From NCBI GenBank assembly GCA_036897485.1, contig JAYMTF010001396.1:1-23670 (forward strand): a stretch of DNA of 23,670 nucleotides, in the 5' to 3' direction. The DNA is from Pelargonium nanum (lineage: Eukaryota > Streptophyta > Magnoliopsida > Geraniales > Geraniaceae). Under the pieces are notes generated by a model. The model made no database searches, was not told the origin of the DNA, and saw only the letters and a list, made by a program, of their open reading frames with translations. Made by a program: the position numbers and the translations under genes. Positions 17,295 to 23,670 of the stretch are shown piece after piece (within the stretch, counting starts at the first letter, position 1; the number at the start of each line of letters is the position of its first letter).

Positions 17295-20200
17295 ATGAGA
17301 TTTGTCAAAGTTCTTGCTCTTTTGTTCTATGGGGTTGCTTTGGCACATGGGGATGAAACTACTTCTGATATAAAGGTAAAGTCAGCATAGAAATTAGTGT
17401 GAAAACTTAAGATTAACAAAGTAATTAGGTTTCTTAACAATATCAGTTGGTGACAAATATGTGTTTTTTGGCTTTACAAATTGTTTACTAATGAGCAGCA
17501 TTACATTGTTTACATGGGTGAGCATTCTCATCCCAACTCACAATCTGTGATTAGAGCTAACCATGAGATGCTTGCTTCAGTTACTTCAAGGCATGACTCC
17601 ATAACTACTATTTGAATTTTGAACACATATTTCTGAAACACATGGTTCATGCAAATTCTTATAATTCTTTTTCTGTTCTATCAGAGAACAAGCAGCATTG
17701 CACCACTATACTAAGAGTTTCAGAGGCTTCTCTGCCATGCTTACACCAGAGCAAGCTCAACAACTTGCAGGTTTTGTGATTTTATCAACCATCATCTACA
17801 AATAGTAATAAAGCTCCATTGTTTCACTCATCACATTTCTATAAATTCAAAAGTTTTCCTATCTGTCTACTAAAATGCAGAAAAGGACTCGGTAATTTCT
17901 GTGTTCGAGAGCAGAATGAATGAGCTCCAAACAACATATTCATGGGAATTTCTAGGAGTGAACTCTATTTCCCATTATAACCATCTACCAGTGGACTCAA
18001 AATCCAGTGTCATTGTTGGTGTCATCGACTCCGGTAAAACTATATGTTTCTGTGTCTCAACCAGATTATATATTTGTCACTACAAAATAGTAAAAAGGTT
18101 CTTTGTTATTTTTTTTTTGATCGGCAAAAAAAAAAAAAAGGGTTCTTTGTTTAAAAGTTAAAACATGAACTTCAGGAGTTTGGCCTGAGTCAGAGAGCTT
18201 CAATGATAAGGATATGGGTCCAGTGCCCAAGAAATTCAAGGGAGAGTGCATAACTGGTGAAAATTTTACCTTGGCTAATTGCAACAGGTAGGTAACATTC
18301 TTTGAGAACTCAGCCATTGAAGCTCAATATGTATTAGTACATTGAGTCAATCTTGAGTGTAACTTGGGCTGGGAATATCAGGAAAATCATAGGTGCAAGA
18401 TTCTATTCAAAAGGCATTGAAGCACAACTTGGTCCTCTTGAATCTTTAAACAGTCCTTACTTCAGGTCAGCTAGAGATACTGATGGGCATGGAACCCACA
18501 CTGCCTCAACAATAGCTGGATCAGTGGTACATGATGTGAGCTTGTCTGGGATTGCTAGAGGCACTGCAAGAGGAGGTGCACCAAGTGCCAGACTTGCCAT
18601 ATACAAGGCTTGTTGGGTGGTCCTATGTAGTGAAGCTGACCTTCTCTCTGCACTGGATGATGCAATTGACGATGGCGTTGATATCATTTCGCTTTCCCTT
18701 GGCCCAGCTCCTCCCCAGCCTGCCTACTTCCAAGATGCAATCTCTATTGGGTCTTTCCATGCATTCAAGAAAGGAATTCTTGTCAGCGCCGCAGCTGGGA
18801 ACTCTGCTTTCCCAGGCACTGCCACCAATGTTGCTCCTTGGATCCTCACTGTTGCTGCAAGCACTGTGGACAGGGAGTTTAGCTCTAACATACATCTTGG
18901 AAACTCAAATATTTTAGAGGTAACCCTTTAATTGCAATTATACTCTTGCACATTCTTTATGTTCAAGAAGTTACATAGACAAAAAGGGTCATCAACTCAT
19001 CATTATCTTAAAATTTGTGTTTTCAGGGTGTCTCATTGAATCCTCTTGAGATGGAAATGGCCTATGACTTAGTATCTGGGAGTGCTGCTGCAGCCCCAGG
19101 AGTTACACCCCAAAACGCGAGGTAACTATATCAGAAGTGTAATTTTCTTCGGAAAAATTGCATGTAACTTAATGTTAAAATCCAAGAATTATACTACTAC
19201 TTTCCAAGACAGCCATGGTGAGGTTGGTTTTTGGTATTGGAATGTTTTTCTCCATAGTGCACTACCAGACTCAAGACTTGGAGCTTTAGTATCTTACTTT
19301 TTCTCTTTTTCTCTCCTAGCTTTTGCAAGAAAAATACTCTGGATCCTACTATAACTAAAGGGAAGATTGTGGTATGCACAACTGAGACACTTGCTGATGA
19401 CAGACCAGAAAAGAGTGTATTTGTAAGACAAGCAGGTGGTGTTGGCATGATCCTTATTGATCCATCAGCAAAAGATGTAGGCTTTCACTTTGAAATTCCA
19501 GGCACTATAATTGGTCATGAAGAATCAGAAGAGCTTCATAGATATATGAATACAGAAAAGTAAGTTACATATCTTCATTCAATATGCAAAGTACTAGCAA
19601 TTCCAAACCAAGCAAGCATGGTCTTCTGTTATTGTAGGAATCCAGTTGCCAGAATCTCTCGAACTGTCACAATTATGAGTAACAAACGTGCACCAGAAAT
19701 GGCTGTCTTTTCTTCAATGGGACCTAACATTATAACTCCTGACATCATAAAAGTATGCTCATTATATTTTCACAAGTTCTTCAATTTTTATCCGAAACCT
19801 TCATATGCTAATAAGAATTGTAGCATGTTGCAGCCAGATATCACAGCACCAGGGGTGAATATTTTAGCAGCGTGGCCTCCCGAAGGAGATGCCAATTATA
19901 ACATACTCTCCGGCACTTCCATGTCGTGCCCTCACGTTTCTGCAGTCGCGGCAATCTTGAAGTCTTGCCATCCCTCTTGGAGTCCAGCAGCCATAATGTC
20001 TGCAATGATGACAACAGGTTAGTTTTAGCTCTTTTTACACTAACAAATTCAATGAGTTCAGTGTGTAGAGCAAAGCTACTCCCTTTTCTTGTTTCCTCAA
20101 ATTCTACCATTTCATTTTCTTGTGACAGCTACAATTCTAGACAATACACAACACCTGATTAGAAGAGACCCAAATGGCTCCAATGCAACACCTTTTGACT

Positions 20201-20682
20201 ATGGATCAGGACACATTAACCCAGCTGCAGCATTAGACCCTGGACTGATATATGAATTTGACTCCAACAACATCATTGATTTTCTGTGCAGTAATGGTGC
20301 CATTTTCAGCCATGGACAAATGAGAAACCTCACAGGAGAGCTAGTGTACTGCAAAAGAACCCCTGTAGCTGCTTACAATTTAAACTACCCCTCCATTGGT
20401 GTCTCCAATCTGACTGGAAGCTTATCAATTCGTCGAACCGTTACATATTATGGTGAAGGTCCAGCTGCTTATGCTGCACATGTTTATCCCCCAGATGGTG
20501 TTCAAGTCAGAGTTAGACCTGCAAAACTCAAGTTTTCAAGAACTGGGGATAAAAAGTCCTTCAGGGTTATTTTCAGGCCTTTGAGGAACAGCAATGGAAG
20601 TTTTGTTTTTGGGGCTTTGACATGGAGCAATGGGATCCACAGGGTGAGGAGTGATATAGGAGTCAATGTAATTTCTGTATAA
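17295..20682 (+). CDS. secreted subtilisin-like serine protease, copy 2 (SBT3.18-like)
   Basis: Eleven exons: 17295-17375, 17499-17590, 17685-17770, 17881-18033, 18176-18287, 18382-18919, 19027-19121, 19320-19559, 19638-19752, 19834-20017, 20129-20682; 749 aa. Seven exons (2 and 4-9) have exactly the lengths seen in copy 1, so this is a tandem duplicate. The signal peptide is about 1-20 ([18 protein letters not shown]), and the prodomain begins HYIVYMGEH at 28. The triad is D136, H211 and S533, with oxyanion N315. Differences from copy 1: exon 10 is 21 bases shorter (seven residues lost between AAW and YNI, just before the catalytic Ser); the usual LHTT at the prodomain junction is LQTT (102-105); the oxyanion context is GNSA rather than GNSG. 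All catalytic residues remain, so an active secreted protease is expected. Intron 2 is again GC-AG, while intron 8 has a strong AA|GTAAGT donor. Confidence 0.95.
17591..17684 (+). other. GC-AG intron 2 of subtilase copy 2
   Basis: The donor reads TCAAG|GCATGA and the acceptor TCTATCAG; joining gives [13 protein letters not shown]. The GC donor is at the same codon position and phase as in copy 1, so it predates the duplication. Confidence 0.8.
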
Positions 20683-20974
20683 TGTGTATCAGATTTCAAG
20701 TTCACTATTATTGGATTGTTGAACATTATTATTGTGATCCTGCATATTTTTGCCATTAGAGTTCACTAATATCACTGATATTGCAAATTTGCAATCAAAT
20801 CAAAGGGATTTTTTTGAAGGATATAAATGGTAAAACGAAAAAAGGAACTGACTTTAGTAGAAATTAGCTTTCCTTTTGTGTAACCGAAGACCAACCCGTA
20901 CACCTACAAAAAGAGACTTGACCGTTGATGGTAATTATATCATTTTCTTCATCTTCTACCTCAGACCAGTGACC
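20683..20974. other. subtilase copy 2 3' flank
   Basis: AT-rich sequence holding the 3'UTR of the second subtilase and the distal promoter of HIRA. Nothing else is recognisable. Confidence 0.5.
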
Positions 20975-21124
20975 TAGGGTTTTACTATTTTACCACATTG
21001 ACACCCAAAAAAAATGTCACTTTTTTCTTTTCCGCTTCACAATTAGCCAACCCATGTTTTTTATTTGTCAAACGCCTATTTCTTGTACCTCAATCTAGGG
21101 TTTTTCTCTTTTCCCAAACCCTAA
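20975..21124 (+). promoter_or_regulatory. three telo-box motifs upstream of HIRA
   Basis: TAGGGTTT at 20975-20982, TAGGGTTT at 21096-21103 and AAACCCTAA at 21116-21124 are telo-box cores in both orientations. Telo boxes are common near transcription starts of plant genes active in dividing cells and are bound by TRB-type Myb proteins. Their position, 230-380 bp before the HIRA ATG in a pyrimidine-rich stretch, fits a promoter or leader. Confidence 0.5.
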
Positions 21125-21350
21125 AATTTGTATGCATTTTGGGGTTTTCAGAAGACAGCTCTTTGTTCTCCTTGGTACTGGGTTTTGGGTTTTTCCTGCG
21201 TTCGAATTTGTTCAATTCTTTTCTCGGTTTCGTTTTAATTGATCAGTTTGTTTTTTGGGTTCTTATAAAAGTTAAGTCTCTGCTTAGGTTTTTGTAGAAC
21301 AATTTGTCTAATAAGCTGTGTTGGTGCTGAGATACAAGAAAAAAAGAGAG

Positions 21351-23589
21351 ATGATTCCAGAGAAACCCAGTTGGGTTAGGCATGAAGGAATGCAGATATT
21401 TTCCATTGATATCCAACCTGGTGGCCAACGGTTTGCTACTGGTGGTGGCGACCACAAGGTATATTGTCTCTCTTCCTTTTGCTTTTTTGTTTCATTGTTA
21501 ATTCTTGTTTTCATGAGGAACTGTGGAAACAAATTTATGTCACTCAGCTGCTGTTAAGTGGAAGAAATTTATGTTTGGAATTTGAATTTTCTCTTGAGGT
21601 TGCTGTTATGTTCTTTGTTCAGCAAAGTTAAGCAATGTGCTTTCAGTTATCTGCACTATTGGCTGATTAGTTTTTTTATATACATATAAGCATTATTGTT
21701 CTCCATAGTAGTTCTCTTTTGTCGGTTTACAGTTCAATGGAACTTCATGTTAACCTGTTTGCTTTTATGGCTATTTCCTTTTTCTTCTTTCCAAATTTAA
21801 GCACTTGTTTGGAATCCGACATATCCTTGATTTTCTTTCCTGTCTGTATGTGCCTTATCTTATTGGGATCACTTGACCTCAGTCACATTTTTACTAATGG
21901 TGTTGTGGATATCTAGAATGAAGAATCCCCCACCCCTAGAGTCTGTGTATTGTGTTCATCTGTGACAGGGAAAATGCTAGAAACGTCATATCTAATTATG
22001 TGTTACAGTATTATATGTAGTATAGTTGTACTAATAAATGAGAAAATTAGGCTCCATGCAATCCGGCACTCATTAATTTAGGTTTACTGTTGCTGCACCT
22101 TCTTCCATGGCAAATGGTGTCTCCGTTCTTTTCTTCGTAGGAAGGAAGAAAGTGTGTCGTGATCAACTTATACTTGTACATTTTATTGTATTTATTTGTG
22201 TGGTTATGACACTACTCTTTCTACTTCATTGGGTAGGTTCGGATATGGAACATGAAATGTGTTGGTAGAGACCAAAAGGATGATGAGGCAGTGCAGAGTC
22301 TTCTGGCAACCCTCCGCGATCACTTTGGATCAGTTAACTGTGTTAGGTGGGCTAAGCATGGTAGGTATGTGGCATCAGGATCTGATGATCAGGTGATTTT
22401 AGTTCACGAGAAAAAACCTGGTTCAGGAACTACTGAATTTGGCAGCGGAGAGCCCCCAGATATTGAAAACTGGAAAGTTGCAATGACTTTGAGGGGGCAC
22501 ACTGCAGACGTGGTAATGAATTTGATTCTACTATTTTGTTATTTGAGAACTAGTGAACATTGCACTTTCCCACCATTTGTATAATCAATTTTCCCCCTTT
22601 CAACAAGTTGTATTGATGCTCTAGAGATCTGACATAAAATACATGACTGCTAGTTATTATGTATTCCATTTCACCAGTACATCGTTTCATATCTCTTGAT
22701 TCCACCCTGTTTTCTACTCTCCAGAAAACAAATATGATGTCATATTTTCAGTTTCATACAATATCTAAACATGCCTTCTATGAAAAAAAATAATTATGAC
22801 AGTTTTACTGAGTATTGTCTAACTGGGGAGTTCCTTTTCTATGCGTAAAGTAGGTGGATCTTAATTGGTCTCCAGATGATTCGATATTGGCTAGTGGGAG
22901 TTTGGACAACACCATTCACATTTGGAATATGAGCAATGGCATTTGTACTGCTGTTCTTAGGGGCCATTCCAGCCTGGTCAAAGGAGTTACTTGGGATCCC
23001 ATTGGCTCCTTCATAGCCAGTCAATCTGATGATAAGACCGTCATTATATGGCGAACAAGTGACTGGAGTCTTGCTCACAGGACAGATGGCCACTGGATGA
23101 AATCTGTATGTATAGTTATTAAATGATAATTATTCTCTTGTTTAAAACTGTTTGACTTTCTTATTTGAGTAACTGAATATGTCCCTTTCAGCTCGGTTCT
23201 ACATTTTTTAGGCGGCTTGGATGGTCTCCATGTGGCCATTTCATAACTACCACTCATGGTTTCCAAAAGCCCAGGCATTCTGCGCCAGTTCTAGAAAGAG
23301 GAGAATGGTCTGCAACATTTGACTTCTTAGGACACAATGCTCCGATCATTGTTGTGAAGTTTAATCATTCAATGTTTAGAAGGAATGTCACCAACACCCG
23401 GGAAGTGAAAGCTGCATCAATTGGGTGGACGAATGGTGCATCCAAGCCTGGAGGGAAAGAATTGCAGCCATACAATGTTATTGCTATTGGGAGTCAGGAT
23501 CGCACTATAACCGTATGGACGACAGCAAGTCCTCGTCCTCTCTTTGTGGCCAAGCATTTTTTTTCTCAAAGTGTTGTTGACTTGTCATG
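21351..23589 (+). CDS. HIRA: histone H3.3 chaperone HIRA, N-terminal WD40 part (runs off the window)
   Basis: Four exons lie in the window: 21351-21458, 22237-22512, 22854-23105 and 23192-23589. The last ends in phase 2 at a GTAAGT donor, so the gene continues to the right. The 344 complete codons cover most of a WD40 propeller: GGGDHKVRIWNM (32-43), [41 protein letters not shown] and [12 protein letters not shown] mark successive blades, each preceded by a GH or H turn. The start [20 protein letters not shown] matches plant HIRA, which I recall as about 1,000 aa with B-domain and HIRA C-terminal parts still to come. HIRA deposits H3.3-H4 outside replication, together with UBN and CABIN1 partners, in the nucleus. 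The first intron is long (778 bp). No frame breaks are seen. Confidence 0.96.
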
Positions 23590-23670
23590 GTAAGTTTGAT
23601 CTGATGCGTTTTCAGTTTTGTTTCAAATAAGATTTCTCTTTATGGTATCTTATAAATTTATTTCATGGTA

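Overview
This is nuclear DNA from a flowering plant, very probably a eudicot. Genes are split by short AT-rich introns with GT-AG borders, intergenic DNA is AT-rich, a Stowaway-type MITE sits in an intron, and the encoded proteins (A20/AN1 SAP, SKD1/VPS4, plant subtilases, HIRA) look like eudicot orthologues. I cannot name the species.

Layout, left to right: 1-2587 has no convincing gene, but it holds a G-box plus four GGCCCA (Site II) motifs in about 160 bp and traces of old repeats. 2588-3064 (minus) is an A20/AN1 stress-associated protein with a likely 5'UTR intron. 3807-6614 (minus, 5 exons) is a class I SAM-dependent methyltransferase with a charged N-terminal extension. 7821-12909 (plus, 8 exons) is the ESCRT ATPase SKD1/VPS4; its second intron carries a degenerate inverted-repeat element with a long GA microsatellite, and its seventh a Stowaway-like MITE. 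13617-16786 and 17295-20682 (plus, 11 exons each) are a tandem pair of secreted SBT3-type subtilases. 21351-23589 (plus, 4 exons, running off the right edge) is the WD40 half of the histone H3.3 chaperone HIRA.

I derived the exon models by matching reading frame, splice sites and remembered family sequence, and checked that intron phases close; they give 158, 395, 436, 758 and 749 aa plus 344 complete codons of HIRA. The genes act in different processes (ubiquitin/stress signalling, methylation, endosomal sorting, extracellular proteolysis, chromatin assembly), so apart from the subtilase duplication this is ordinary euchromatin and not a functional cluster.

I did not find an undescribed multi-gene system. 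The points most worth checking are the GC-AG intron shared by the two subtilases, unusually identical coding tracts between them, a weak splice donor in the first copy, an upstream ORF overlapping the SKD1 start, and the orphan Site II/G-box module.
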